A stretch of DNA of 64,000 bases. Source: Sphingomonas sp. PP-CE-1G-424. GTDB lineage: Bacteria > Pseudomonadota > Alphaproteobacteria > Sphingomonadales > Sphingomonadaceae. Of the stretch, positions 38,264 to 46,733 are shown piece by piece. The number at the start of each line of letters is the position of its first letter. Position 1 is the stretch's first letter. Below the pieces are notes generated by a model. That model was not told the DNA's origin, did no database searches, and was given only the letters and a program-made list of their open reading frames with translations. Made by a program: the position numbers and the translations under genes. The stretch is taken from positions 744,001 to 808,000 of the forward strand of contig NZ_SLXW01000003.1 in NCBI RefSeq assembly GCF_004341085.1, given 5' to 3'.

Positions 38264-38279
38264 GTTTAACATGTTAAAC
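38264..38279. promoter_or_regulatory. Palindromic operator of the toxin-antitoxin operon
   Basis: GTTTAACATGTTAAAC, a perfect 16-bp palindrome, AT-rich in a GC-rich genome, lying between the antitoxin start (38253) and the pgk stop (38302). On the reverse strand TATGTT/TAACAT inside it could be the -10 region, so a bound RHH dimer would block RNA polymerase. The operator role is inferred from position and symmetry. Confidence 0.7.
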
Positions 38280-38301
38280 ATAGCTCGGATGCACACGTAC
38301 T

Positions 38302-39492
38302 TCAACCGTGGAGCGCGGCGACCCCTGGAAGCGTCTTGCCTTCCATCCATTCCAGGAACGCGCCGCCCGCCGTCGAGACGAACGTGAACGCATCCGCGAC
38401 GCCAGCGTGATTGAGCGCCGCAACCGTATCGCCGCCGCCGGCGACCGAGACGAGCGATCCGCCTTCGGTGAGTGCCGCAGCGGTCTTTGCGAGCGCGACG
38501 GTCGCCTTGTCGAACGGCGGCGTCTCGAACGCACCGAGCGGACCATTCCACACCAACGTGCGGCAATTCTTCAGCACGTCGCCGAGAGACTCGACCGCGG
38601 CCGGACCAACGTCGAGAATCATTTCGTCGGCGGCGACTTCGTGCACGTTGACCGTACGGGTGGCGGGGTTCGGCTTGAACTCCTTGGCGACCACGACGTC
38701 GTACGGCAGGTGAACCGTGCAGTTCGCCTTGTCCGCAGCTTCCATGATCTGTTCGCAAACGCTCGCAAGCTCATGCTCGCAAAGGCTTTTACCAACATCG
38801 ACGCCGCGTGCCGCGAGGAAGGTGTTCGCCATACCGCCGCCGATGATCAGATGATCTACCTTGGTGACGAGATGCCGCAGCACGTCGAGCTTCGACGACA
38901 CCTTCGCGCCACCGACGACTGCCGCAACCGGATGCTCGGGCTCGCCAAGAGCCTTCTGGAGCGCGTCGAGTTCAGCTTCCATCGCGCGGCCGGCAAAGGC
39001 GGGCAATACGTGGGCAAGACCCTCGGTGGAGGCATGCGCGCGGTGCGCCGCCGAAAAGGCATCGTTGACGTAGAGATCGCCAAGGCTTGCAAACCGCTGG
39101 ACGACCGCTGCGTCGTTGGTCTCCTCGCCACCGAAGAAGCGCGTGTTCTCCAGCACCGCGATATCGCCGGGCTCAAGCGTCGCGACAGCGTCATCTGCCC
39201 CTTCCCAATCGATGTAGCGGACTTCACGGCCGAGCACTTCGCTATACGGCTTCACGACCTGCGACAGCGAGAATTCAGGGCTCGGCACGCCCTTGGGACG
39301 ACCGAAATGCGCGAGGACGAGGACGATCGCGCCCTTGTCGGCAAGCTCGCCAACGGTTGCAACGGTCGCGCGTAGCCGAGTGTCGTCGGTGACATGCCCC
39401 TCGGCCATCGGCACGTTGAGGTCTTCACGGACGAGCACACGCTTGCCCTGGATGTCGCCCATATCGTCGAGCGTCTTGAATGGCTTGGTCAT
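38302..39492 (-). CDS. pgk: Phosphoglycerate kinase
   Basis: 396 aa glycolytic kinase transferring phosphate from 1,3-bisphosphoglycerate to ADP. Signatures: GKRVLVREDLNVPMAEG near residue 15, LAHFGRPKG, AFSAAHRAHAS, GGAKVSSKLDVL, NGPLGAFETPPFDKAT and the C-terminal VAGGGDTVAAL. ATG 39492 overlaps the MOSC gene stop (ATGA). Downstream lies the toxin-antitoxin pair. Confidence 0.97.
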   Translation of the reverse strand: MTKPFKTLDDMGDIQGKRVLVREDLNVPMAEGHVTDDTRLRATVATVGELADKGAIVLVLAHFGRPKGVPSPEFSLSQVVKPYSEVLGREVRYIDWEGADDAVATLEPGDIAVLENTRFFGGEETNDAAVVQRFASLGDLYVNDAFSAAHRAHASTEGLAHVLPAFAGRAMEAELDALQKALGEPEHPVAAVVGGAKVSSKLDVLRHLVTKVDHLIIGGGMANTFLAARGVDVGKSLCEHELASVCEQIMEAADKANCTVHLPYDVVVAKEFKPNPATRTVNVHEVAADEMILDVGPAAVESLGDVLKNCRTLVWNGPLGAFETPPFDKATVALAKTAAALTEGGSLVSVAGGGDTVAALNHAGVADAFTFVSTAGGAFLEWMEGKTLPGVAALHG

Positions 39493-39950
39493 GGTTCTTC
39501 GATCCTGATCTCATCACCGACGGCGATACTGCCGCCCATCAAAACTCGGGCGCACGCCCCGCCCCGCCAGTCCGGCGTCAGCGCGGCGAACAATCCTGGC
39601 GCCAGCGCGTCCATGCGGTCGCACGGATCGGTGTGGCGCGTCACCTCCAGCACGACGTCCGCGCCGATGCGGAGCCGCGTGCCGGGTATCTGGGGAAGGT
39701 CGAAGCCGTCGACGAGCAGGTTCGCACGTCGCTCGTACCACGGAATATCGCGCCCGACTTCGGCCATCGCGGCGTCCCAGTCGCCAAGTTCGAGCAACGT
39801 GACCTGCCGCCGCCCCTTGCCGCCCGGCTTCACGCGACCGCGGAAGTCGCCGTGCAGGCCAGCCTCGACGGTGATCTCGACATCGTCGACGACCTCCATC
39901 GGACCTTTGGCGCGGGCGTGGCGAGCGATCCCGGCGATCGTGCCAACCAT
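39489..39950 (-). CDS. MOSC-domain protein
   Basis: 153 aa. MOSC folds bind molybdenum cofactor or transfer sulfur; this is the single-domain form. Evidence: GLHGDFRGRV, QVTLLEL, RRANLLVDGFDLPQIPGTRLRIG, TDPCDRMD and GGACARVLMGGSIAVGDEI with the conserved cysteine. ATG 39950 (VGTIAGIARHARAKGPM) is chosen because the longer frame runs into an inverted-repeat element that starts at 39985. It is coupled to pgk by a 4-nt overlap, so it is transcribed between gap and pgk. Confidence 0.82.
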   Translation of the reverse strand: MVGTIAGIARHARAKGPMEVVDDVEITVEAGLHGDFRGRVKPGGKGRRQVTLLELGDWDAAMAEVGRDIPWYERRANLLVDGFDLPQIPGTRLRIGADVVLEVTRHTDPCDRMDALAPGLFAALTPDWRGGACARVLMGGSIAVGDEIRIEEP

Positions 39951-39984
39951 CGTCGAGGCCGAGGCCTGAGCCACCGCCCCCTCC

Positions 39985-40058
39985 CCGTTCGTGTTGAGCG
40001 CAGTCGAGACACCATCTGTCACGGGAGACGACTTCTCGACTGCGCTCGAAGCGAACGG
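39985..40058. repeat. Inverted-repeat element, CCGTTCGTGTTGAGCGCAGT family
   Basis: Left arm 39985-40009 and right arm 40034-40058 match as reverse complements except for about 4 bases; the core is TCTCGACTGCGCTC. The spacer is 24 bp. Outer ends CCGTTCG/CGAACGG are shared with the element at 42797-42946. It lies in the gap-MOSC interval. Confidence 0.85.
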
Positions 40059-40083
40059 AAGAGGGGACGCATAGATCGCGAGC

Positions 40084-41094
40084 TTAGATGAACTTCGCCA
40101 TCGCAGTGGCCGTATCGACCATGCGGTTCGAGAAGCCCCACTCGTTGTCGTACCAGCTGACGACGCGAACCAGCTTGCCGTCGATCACCGCGGTCTCCAG
40201 GCTGTCGATCGTCGACGAGGCCGGGGTATGCTGCAGATCGATCGAAACGAGCGGCTCGTCCGACCAGTCGAGCACGCCGACCAGCGGGCCGCTCTCGGAG
40301 GCCGCCTTCAGCACCGCATTCACCTCTTCACGCGTCGTATCGCGCGACGGGGTGAAGGTCAGGTCGATCAGCGAAACGTCCGGCACCGGCACGCGGATCG
40401 CTGAGCCGTCGAGCTTGCCCTTCAGCTCCGGCAGCACTTCGGCAACCGCACGCGCGGCACCCGTCGTGGTCGGGATCATCGACATAGCCGCAGCGCGTGC
40501 GCGACGCAGGTCCGGATGGATTTGGTCGAGGATCTTCTGGTCGTTGGTGTACGCATGCACGGTCGTCATCAGGCCACGCTCGATACCGATCGCATCGTTC
40601 AGCACCTTGGCGACGGGCGCGAGGCAGTTGGTCGTGCACGACGCGTTCGAGACGATCGTGTGCTCGGCGGTCAGCTTGTCATGGTTGACGCCGTAAACGA
40701 CGGTCAGGTCGACGTTCTTGCCCGGCGCCGAGATCAGCACCTTCTTGGCTCCCGCATCGAGATGCTTCTGGCAGCTCGCCTTGTCGGTGAAGAAGCCGGT
40801 GCATTCCAGCACGATGTCGACGCCCAGCTCGGCATGCGGCAGGTTGGCGGGATCGCGCTCGGCGGTGACGCGGATGCGCTTGCCGTCGACGACCAGCTCG
40901 TTGCCCTCGGCCGAGACTTCGCCCGGATACTTGCCGTGCACGCTGTCGCGCTTGAACAGCCAGGCGTTCGACTTGGCATCGCCGAGATCGTTGATCGCGA
41001 CGAGTTCAAGTGCGCCGTTCGACTGTTCGAGTACCGCACGGGCGACGAGACGGCCGATGCGCCCGAAACCGTTGATCGCAACCTTGACCGTCAT
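40084..41094 (-). CDS. gap: Glyceraldehyde-3-phosphate dehydrogenase, type I
   Basis: 336 aa. NAD-binding [10 protein letters not shown] at residues 7-16, the catalytic Cys153 in SNASCTTNC and His180 (TTVHAYTND), then [12 protein letters not shown] at the C-terminus. It oxidises glyceraldehyde-3-phosphate to 1,3-bisphosphoglycerate, the substrate made for pgk two genes downstream. ATG 41094. First gene of the gap-MOSC-pgk group; the promoter should lie in the 144 bp shared with the divergent zapA operon. Confidence 0.97.
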   Translation of the reverse strand: MTVKVAINGFGRIGRLVARAVLEQSNGALELVAINDLGDAKSNAWLFKRDSVHGKYPGEVSAEGNELVVDGKRIRVTAERDPANLPHAELGVDIVLECTGFFTDKASCQKHLDAGAKKVLISAPGKNVDLTVVYGVNHDKLTAEHTIVSNASCTTNCLAPVAKVLNDAIGIERGLMTTVHAYTNDQKILDQIHPDLRRARAAAMSMIPTTTGAARAVAEVLPELKGKLDGSAIRVPVPDVSLIDLTFTPSRDTTREEVNAVLKAASESGPLVGVLDWSDEPLVSIDLQHTPASSTIDSLETAVIDGKLVRVVSWYDNEWGFSNRMVDTATAMAKFI

Positions 41095-41162
41095 TGCTGT
41101 CTCTCCGCTACGCCCGCGAGTCCGTTCCGGGCGCGCAGCCTTTGCGGGGCGGTGGGGCGCCC

Positions 41163-41168
41163 TGTCAA
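41163..41168 (-). promoter_or_regulatory. Possible -35 box for gap
   Basis: TTGACA on the reverse strand, about 69 bp before the gap start. The hexamer 17 bp downstream (GCAAAG) is a poor -10, so this is only a candidate. Confidence 0.25.
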
Positions 41169-41238
41169 CACCGTGGATGGTGATGGGTTTCGCCTAAACC
41201 GACTTGTCGCACCCCCCGTCCATGCTATCTCGCATGGC

Positions 41239-41433
41239 ATGTCAGAAACACTTCCCGACGGACCAACCGCCGTCGAACGGATCGACGCCGCGATCGCACG
41301 GATCGAATCCGCCATTGCAGCCCGCACCGAAGCCGGCGACGCGCTCGCCAAGCGCCACGCCGCGCTCAAGGCGCGGATGGCCGAAGCCGTCGCCGCGCTC
41401 GACGACGTCATCACGCGTGGGAGCCCGAACTGA
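41239..41433 (+). CDS. Short helical protein upstream of zapA
   Basis: 64 aa, a single long predicted helix (VERIDAAIARIESAIAARTEAGDALAKRHAALKARMAEAV) with heptad spacing, likely a coiled coil. ATG 41239 has in-frame upstream sequence but no better start. Its stop overlaps the zapA ATG (TGATG), so it is coupled to a division gene. Similar short proteins precede zapA in related genomes as I recall; the function is unknown and a link to ZapA or FtsZ bundling is inference. Confidence 0.7.
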   Translation: MSETLPDGPTAVERIDAAIARIESAIAARTEAGDALAKRHAALKARMAEAVAALDDVITRGSPN

Positions 41434-41741
41434 TGGCCCAGGTCATGCTCGATATCGGCGGCCGTCCCCACGCCGTCGCCTGCCGTGACGGCGAAGAGTC
41501 GCGCGTCCGTCTGCTGGGCGCGATGGTCGCCGAACGCTGGGCCACCGCGGACCGCGCGGCGGGCGGCCTCAGCGCCGAGCGCGCAATGCTGTTCGTCGCG
41601 CTGATGCTCGCCGACGACCTTGACGAAGCCGCGCACCGGCCACCTGAAGGTTCGGCGGTCAGCGAGATCGCTCTGACCAGGATCGCAGATCGTCTCGAAG
41701 GCCTCGCACAAGCCCTTGAGCTTAGTCCCCCCAACGCCTAG
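41433..41741 (+). CDS. zapA: Cell division protein ZapA
   Basis: 102 aa. N-terminal beta-hairpin typical of ZapA (VMLDIGGRPHAVACRDGEESRVRLLGAMVAERW), then a C-terminal coiled-coil (AERAMLFVALMLADDLDEA, ALTRIADRLEGLAQAL). It promotes FtsZ filament bundling at midcell. It lies directly before the 6S RNA and formyl-THF cyclo-ligase genes, an order conserved across proteobacteria. Confidence 0.88.
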   Translation: MAQVMLDIGGRPHAVACRDGEESRVRLLGAMVAERWATADRAAGGLSAERAMLFVALMLADDLDEAAHRPPEGSAVSEIALTRIADRLEGLAQALELSPPNA

Positions 41742-41744
41742 ATT

Positions 41745-41913
41745 GGCTGTGGCGGGTTCTGCCCGGTACGAGCCTTTATTATCCCTGAGGCTATTCATCA
41801 TCCATAGGGGGCTGTCCCTGTTAGGATCCTGGTCCGAAGCACATGGTCCCCACCTGACGTACCGTGCGTCAGTGGATAACCCGGCACACGGCCATGGTGG
41901 GCCCGCCACACCA
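41745..41913 (+). ncRNA. ssrS: 6S RNA
   Basis: Non-coding gap between zapA and the formyl-THF cyclo-ligase gene, the standard place of 6S RNA. TGTGGCGGG at 41748-41756 pairs perfectly with CCCGCCACA at 41902-41910, forming the closing stem of a roughly 165-nt transcript, with several internal pairable blocks and an open middle. 6S RNA mimics an open promoter and sequesters the housekeeping sigma-RNA polymerase. The call rests on synteny, length and the stem; a covariance-model search would settle it. Confidence 0.88.
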
Positions 41914-41945
41914 CCATCTTCCCCCTATCTCAGGGTCGCAAGCGC

Positions 41946-42479
41946 ATGACCGACAAGAGCGCGCTGAGAGCCTCGCTCCGCGCCGCGCGGGAAGCGTCCC
42001 CGCCGGTCGAGCTTCCTGTGCCGTCGGCGTTTATGGCACGGCTGAAACCTGGATTGACGGTCGCCTCCTACGTCCCGTTCGGGGGCGAAGCGGACCCTTC
42101 GCCCTTCGCGCGCGCCGCGGTCGATGCCGGATGCGTCATTGCCCTGCCCCATGTCGTCCGTCGGTCGTTGCCGATGCGTTTCCTGTCCTGGGCGACCGAG
42201 GCAGCGCTGATCGCAGGTCCATTCGGGTTGCACCAGCCCGCCGAGGACGCGGCCGAACTCGAACCCGACATCATCCTGACGCCGCTCGTCGGCTTCGATC
42301 GCAGCGGCAACCGGATCGGCCAGGGCGCCGGCTATTACGACCGCGCCTTCCTTGCGCATCCGAACGCCTGGCGCGTAGGGGTTGCGTTGTCGGTGCAGGA
42401 AGTCGACACGCTGACCCCAGACCCGTGGGACGTCCCGCTCCACGCCATCGCCACCGAATCAGACTGGATCACGCCATGA
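41946..42479 (+). CDS. 5-formyltetrahydrofolate cyclo-ligase
   Basis: 177 aa; converts 5-formyl-THF to 5,10-methenyl-THF with ATP. Signatures: KSALRASLRAAR at the N-terminus, VPFGGEADPSPF, DIILTPLVGFDRSGNRIGQGAGYYDRAF (the conserved GxGxGxYDR site). ATG 41946. It is about 33 bp after the 6S RNA and overlaps the next gene by 4 nt (ATGA). In E. coli the homologue (ygfA/fau) is co-transcribed with 6S RNA. Confidence 0.93.
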   Translation: MTDKSALRASLRAAREASPPVELPVPSAFMARLKPGLTVASYVPFGGEADPSPFARAAVDAGCVIALPHVVRRSLPMRFLSWATEAALIAGPFGLHQPAEDAAELEPDIILTPLVGFDRSGNRIGQGAGYYDRAFLAHPNAWRVGVALSVQEVDTLTPDPWDVPLHAIATESDWITP

Positions 42480-42676
42480 CGCCAACCTGGCGCAAACCTG
42501 TCGGCATGCTCGGCATCCTGCTCCTGATCCTGGTATGGTGCGTCGCCATCGTCAGCCTGTCGAACATCGTCGGCAGCTGGCACTGGCTGGGACAATTGGT
42601 GTTCTACCTGTTCACCGGCCTGATCTGGATAGCACCGCTGAAGCCGGTCCTGCGCTGGATGGAACTCGGGCGGTAG
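42476..42676 (+). CDS. DUF2842 family membrane protein
   Basis: 66 aa with two hydrophobic helices (residues about 10-30 and 37-55). Opening TPTWRKPVGMLGILLLILVW and ending PLKPVLRWME match the DUF2842 family of alphaproteobacteria, function unknown. ATG 42476 overlaps the cyclo-ligase stop. Confidence 0.8.
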   Translation: MTPTWRKPVGMLGILLLILVWCVAIVSLSNIVGSWHWLGQLVFYLFTGLIWIAPLKPVLRWMELGR

Positions 42677-42723
42677 AGCCCGCCTGTCGGCTCCCTGCGC
42701 CTATGCGCTCCGCGCCCCCGCTG

Positions 42724-42788
42724 CCGCCTCCTGAGCCGGCGCACTCCGCTCCCACTACCGCCTCCCTGAGCCGACGCGCTCCGTCCGC
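42724..42788. repeat. Imperfect tandem direct repeat
   Basis: Two copies of about 30 bp, CCGCCTCCTGAGCCGGCGCA.. at 42724 and CCGCCTCCCTGAGCCGACGC.. at 42758, offset 34 bp. A weaker third copy may precede them (GTCGGCTCCCTGCGCC near 42685). Confidence 0.5.
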
Positions 42789-42796
42789 TCCCCCTA

Positions 42797-42946
42797 CCGT
42801 TCGTCCTGAGTAGCCATCGAGTAGCCGCGCAGCGGCGTATCGAGAGGGCGTATCGAAGGACAGGTTGGGGCGCGGAACACATGCTTCGATACGAGCCCTC
42901 GATACACTCCTGACGGAGCTACTCGGTCTCTACTCAGCACGAACGG
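42797..42946. repeat. Inverted-repeat element, CCGTTCGTNCTGAGTAG family
   Basis: The left end CCGTTCGTCCTGAGTAGCCA and right end (reverse complement CCGTTCGTGCTGAGTAGAGA) match over about 30 bp. An inner pair GTATCGAGAGGG/CCCTCGATAC is also complementary, giving a 150-bp foldback. Its outer CCGTTCGTG is shared with the element at 39985-40058. Confidence 0.85.
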
Positions 42947-43031
42947 AAAGGGGTTAGTGGTTCCGGATAATCTACGGAACGAAATGCTCTCGGCATCCAA
43001 AACTTTGAAGGATCTCGGCTACCCCATAGGG

Positions 43032-43108
<77 letters not shown>

Positions 43109-43193
43109 ATTCCCAATGACGAACCCTAGCGTCCCAAGGGACACGCGGGAAGGCTCGTCAAAACCTCAACACAATCTCGAACCACCTAAACGA

Positions 43194-43270
<77 letters not shown>

Positions 43271-43324
43271 TGAAACAGCGTGGAGGCGGCAACTAGGCGA
43301 GGGTTCGGATACCGTCAACCCAAA

Positions 43325-44596
43325 TTATCCGCCAGTTTCACGTTGTGCCTCGGGCGGGTCGCCACGACGACGATTTCGCCCGGTCTTGGGCTGCACCAGC
43401 GTCCCGTGCTCGAACAGGAACCCGGCGATATCGGGCTTGCCAGCGGCCTTCACGATCGTCTGGATGATGATCAGCAGCGGCACCGCGAGCAACGCGCCCG
43501 ACGTGCCCCACACCCATCCCCAGAAGCTCAGCGAGATCAGGATCAGCAACGGGCTGATCGTCAGCCGGTGCCCGACCACGAACGGCGTGATCGCGTTCGC
43601 CTCGACCAGGTGCAGCCCGTACATCAGCGCCGGCGGCAGCATCGCCATCCAGATGTCCGAGAACGTCATCAGCCCGCCGAGCGCGAGCAGGAACGCACCG
43701 ATCACCGGCCCGAAATACGGGATGTAATTGAGCAGCGCGACGATCCCGCCCCACATCGCCGGATACGGCATGCCGATGAACCACAGCGCGGTCCCGGTGA
43801 CGATCCCGAGCACGATGTTGATCAGTGTGATCGTGCCGAGATACGCCGACACGTCGTCGACGATGTCCTGGATGACGCGAGCGGTCGCCATTGCCCCGTC
43901 AAAGCTGGTCCGCCCCGTGATCGTCTGCCGCCGCATCCGCGTCCAGCCCGACAGGAAGAAGAACACGATCAGGATCCCAAACAGGAATTGCACGATGACG
44001 GCCGGCGCCGACGTCGCGGCGAGCTCGAGGATCGAGCCCGGTGCGGCAACGCCCGCGGTCGCCGGCTGCTTGATCGGCGTCGACGCGACCTGCCGCAGCG
44101 TCTTGTTCACGTATTTCTCGAGGCTCGAATACAGGTCGAGCAGCGGCGCGAGGTTGCTCTGGATCCGATCGAGCCGCGTTGGCAGCAGGCGGAAGAAGTC
44201 GGTCGCAGGCACAAGGATCGCGGCGATCGCGATGTTCGCAGCGATCAGGAACACCAGCAGACACAATATTGCGGCCAGCGGCGACGGTACGTGACGCCGC
44301 TCGAGCCATTCCAGTACCGGCACGAGCGCGACCGAGATCACAAGCGCGATGGTCAGCGGCAGAAAGAACTCCGCCCCCGATTTCAGCGCGAACGGCGTAG
44401 CGAGGATCAGCCCGACGCCGGCAGTCAGCGTCAGCGCCGCGAGCAACCGATCGCGACGCTGAGCGATCCGCATCGCATCCTCGACCCCGACCGCTATCGG
44501 CAACCCGAACGCACTCTCGGCGGGCGGACCTTCCGCAACGACGCCGTCCCCGCCCCCCGGCTGGTGCGTTTCCTGGCGAAGACCCTCGTCCGTCAT
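43325..44596 (-). CDS. AI-2E family transporter (PerM/YdiK-like)
   Basis: 423 aa inner-membrane protein with about eight hydrophobic helices in the family layout: two helices at the start (LTLTAGVGLILATPFAL, FFLPLTIALVISVALVPVLEWL), a long soluble middle segment (about residues 130-190), then the conserved PYPAMWGGIVALLNYIPYFGPVIGAFLLAL. Substrate is unknown; members range from AI-2 exporters to ion-linked proteins. The first 45 residues and the last 25 are polar tails. ATG 44596. Stands alone after the tRNA pair. Confidence 0.9.
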   Translation of the reverse strand: MTDEGLRQETHQPGGGDGVVAEGPPAESAFGLPIAVGVEDAMRIAQRRDRLLAALTLTAGVGLILATPFALKSGAEFFLPLTIALVISVALVPVLEWLERRHVPSPLAAILCLLVFLIAANIAIAAILVPATDFFRLLPTRLDRIQSNLAPLLDLYSSLEKYVNKTLRQVASTPIKQPATAGVAAPGSILELAATSAPAVIVQFLFGILIVFFFLSGWTRMRRQTITGRTSFDGAMATARVIQDIVDDVSAYLGTITLINIVLGIVTGTALWFIGMPYPAMWGGIVALLNYIPYFGPVIGAFLLALGGLMTFSDIWMAMLPPALMYGLHLVEANAITPFVVGHRLTISPLLILISLSFWGWVWGTSGALLAVPLLIIIQTIVKAAGKPDIAGFLFEHGTLVQPKTGRNRRRGDPPEAQRETGG

Positions 44597-44727
44597 GGCA
44601 ATTCCTTTGCCACTCCCATCCCGTAAACGCGGTCGGCATTCAAGCGGCGCGCGGTGCCAGCGCGATGGAATTCCTAGAAAAGACCCCGTTATGTCCGATC
44701 ATGTCCTAATCCCGAGACACTCGACCT

Positions 44728-44812
44728 CCGTCATCCTGACGAAAGTCAGGACCCAGAGCCAAAAAGCGCTGTCCTCCGTTACCCTGGGTCCTGACGTTCG
44801 TCAGGATGACGG
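44728..44812. repeat. Inverted-repeat element, CGTCATCCTGACGAAAGTCA family (copy 2)
   Basis: Left arm 44728-44752 and right arm 44788-44812; spacer 35 bp with the weaker inner pair ACCCAGAG/ACCCTGGGT. Same arms as the elements at 32507 and 63227. It lies between the converging-side ends of the AI-2E transporter start and the acyl-CoA ligase stop. Confidence 0.85.
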
Positions 44813-44833
44813 AGCAGTATCAGGTATGGCCTC

Positions 44834-46585
44834 CTAAGCCGACACCCCGACCCGGTCCTCGAACAGCACCTGCAAATCCTTCTTCAAAATCTTCCCGTTC
44901 GCATTCCGCGGCAAAGTCTCATGCACGAAGCGCACCGCGACCGGTGTCTTGAACGCCGCCAGATGTTGCCGGACCCAGCCCTGCAACTCCGCCTCGGTCG
45001 TCACCGCACCCGGCGCCAGATGCACCACCGCCGCTGGCTCCTCACCCAAAATACGGTGTGGAATTCCGATCAGTGCCGCGTCGGTCACCGCAGGGTGCGC
45101 GTAGAGGACGTTCTCCACCTCGCTCGAATAGATGTTCTCGCCGCCGCGGATGATCATGTCCTTGGCGCGGTCGACGATGTAGCAGAACCCCTCCTCGTCG
45201 AGCCGCGCGAGGTCGCCCGTGCGCACCCAGCCGTCGACGAAGGTCGCCGCGGTCGCGTCGGGCTTGTTCCAATACCCCTTCACGATCATCGGGCCGCGTG
45301 CCCAGAGTTCGCCGACCTCGCCCAGAGGCATCTCAGTCACGCCGTCGTCCGCCATGATCTTGAGATCGGCGGCAGCCACCGGAGGCCCCGCGCTGGTCGG
45401 GCGGTTGAGATAGTCCTCTCCCCCATGATGCGTGACGGTCGCCATCGTCTCGGTCATGCCCCAGCCATTACCGGGCATCGCGCCGAACTCGGCGTAAATG
45501 CGCTTCACCAGTTCGGGGGCAGCGGGCGCACCGCCATACGCGATCGATTCGAGCGACGAGAGGTCGTATTTCTCGCGGTCGGGATGCTCGAGCAACTGCC
45601 ACGCGATGGTCGGCACGCCGCCGGTAATGTTGACCTTCTCGCGCTCGATGATCTCCATCGCGCGGATCGTGTCCCATTTCCGCATGAAGATCATCGTGCT
45701 GCCGGTCGCGATCACCCCCATCATCCCCGCCGAGCAGGCCGTGACGTGAAACAGCGGGATCACCGTCAAGGTCACACGCGGCGTCGGCTCGGGCGGTGCC
45801 TCGCCGCGGCGCAGGAACGAGCGGGCGGAGGAATAGCCGCCGGACATGATGTTCGACATCATGTTACGGTGCGTGCCGAGTGCCCCCTTCGGCGCGCCGG
45901 TGGTGCCGCTGGTGTAGAAGATCGTTGCATCGTCGTCGGGTGCGATCGTTGCCTCCGGCAAGCCAACGTCAGGCAACGCAGCCCAGTCGTGCGGGGTGCC
46001 GATCACGTCCTCCAGCCGCGTTACGATCCCCGTCAGCGGTTCTGCGGCGCGCGCGACGAACACGTGCTCCAGCGCCGGCAACATCGCATACGCGGCCTCC
46101 AGCCGGTGATGCCGCTCGTCGTCGGTAATCAGCACGCGCGCGCCCGAATCGGCGAGGCCGTATTCCATCTCCGCGCCGGTCCACCACGCATTGAGCGGCA
46201 CCATGATCGCGCCGATGCTCGCACCCGCAAAGAACGCAACCGGCCATTCGGGCAGGTTGCGCATCGCCAGCGCGACGCGGTCGCCAGGGCGGATCCCCAT
46301 TTCGCGCAACCGGTGCGCCAGCACCGCGATCGCGCGAAAGTTCGCCTCGTAGGTGACGCGCTCATCCTCATACGCGGTGAACACCCGCTCGCCATGCGCA
46401 CGCGCCGCCTCGGCCAGCCAGCGCAGCGACGGCGGCGCGTTCTTCCAGATCCGCGTCTCGATGCCGTCGATCGTCAGCATCTCCATCTCGAACTTCGCGC
46501 CGGGCGCGGTCAGCAGTCGCTCGGCATCGGCGAGCGACATCGCCGGCCAGGAAAGATCGAGTGCGATGATCGGTTCGCTTGCCAA
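44834..46585 (-). CDS. Acyl-CoA synthetase / class I adenylate-forming ligase
   Basis: 583 aa from TTG 46585 (568 aa from ATG 46540, which starts at SLADAERLLTAPGA and is a fair alternative). Activates a carboxylic acid to acyl-AMP and then acyl-CoA. Motifs: phosphate loop IFYTSGTTGAPKGALGTH, A5 GWGMTET, the A7-A8 hinge VRTGDLARLDEEGFCYIVDRAKDMIIRGGENIYSSEVE and the catalytic Lys near NANGKILKKDL. The substrate is probably a medium/long-chain or aryl acid. It is divergent from the serine hydrolase and lies beside other CoA-ester genes. Confidence 0.92.
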   Translation of the reverse strand: MASEPIIALDLSWPAMSLADAERLLTAPGAKFEMEMLTIDGIETRIWKNAPPSLRWLAEAARAHGERVFTAYEDERVTYEANFRAIAVLAHRLREMGIRPGDRVALAMRNLPEWPVAFFAGASIGAIMVPLNAWWTGAEMEYGLADSGARVLITDDERHHRLEAAYAMLPALEHVFVARAAEPLTGIVTRLEDVIGTPHDWAALPDVGLPEATIAPDDDATIFYTSGTTGAPKGALGTHRNMMSNIMSGGYSSARSFLRRGEAPPEPTPRVTLTVIPLFHVTACSAGMMGVIATGSTMIFMRKWDTIRAMEIIEREKVNITGGVPTIAWQLLEHPDREKYDLSSLESIAYGGAPAAPELVKRIYAEFGAMPGNGWGMTETMATVTHHGGEDYLNRPTSAGPPVAAADLKIMADDGVTEMPLGEVGELWARGPMIVKGYWNKPDATAATFVDGWVRTGDLARLDEEGFCYIVDRAKDMIIRGGENIYSSEVENVLYAHPAVTDAALIGIPHRILGEEPAAVVHLAPGAVTTEAELQGWVRQHLAAFKTPVAVRFVHETLPRNANGKILKKDLQVLFEDRVGVSA

Positions 46586-46733
46586 GACCGGTTGACTCCA
46601 GAGTTGAATTTCGGGTTTGGCTTATCGCCTGTTCGAAGACAGGTTATAGTTGATTCCTGCCGCACTCAAGGCAATAGAGGCACCAAGTTCGAACTAGGGG
46701 TATGGAGCGGGTCATGGCACGGACGGTCGAATC

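Larger units (their letters stand above)
42677..43031. other. Gene-free region with direct and inverted repeats
   Basis: 355 bp between DUF2842 and the tRNA-Asp pair. The first 110 bp are C-rich and contain an imperfect direct repeat of about 30 bp (CCGCCTCCTGAGCCGGCGCA near 42724; CCGCCTCCCTGAGCCGACGC near 42758). The rest is the inverted-repeat element at 42797-42946. No coding potential is seen. Confidence 0.6.
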
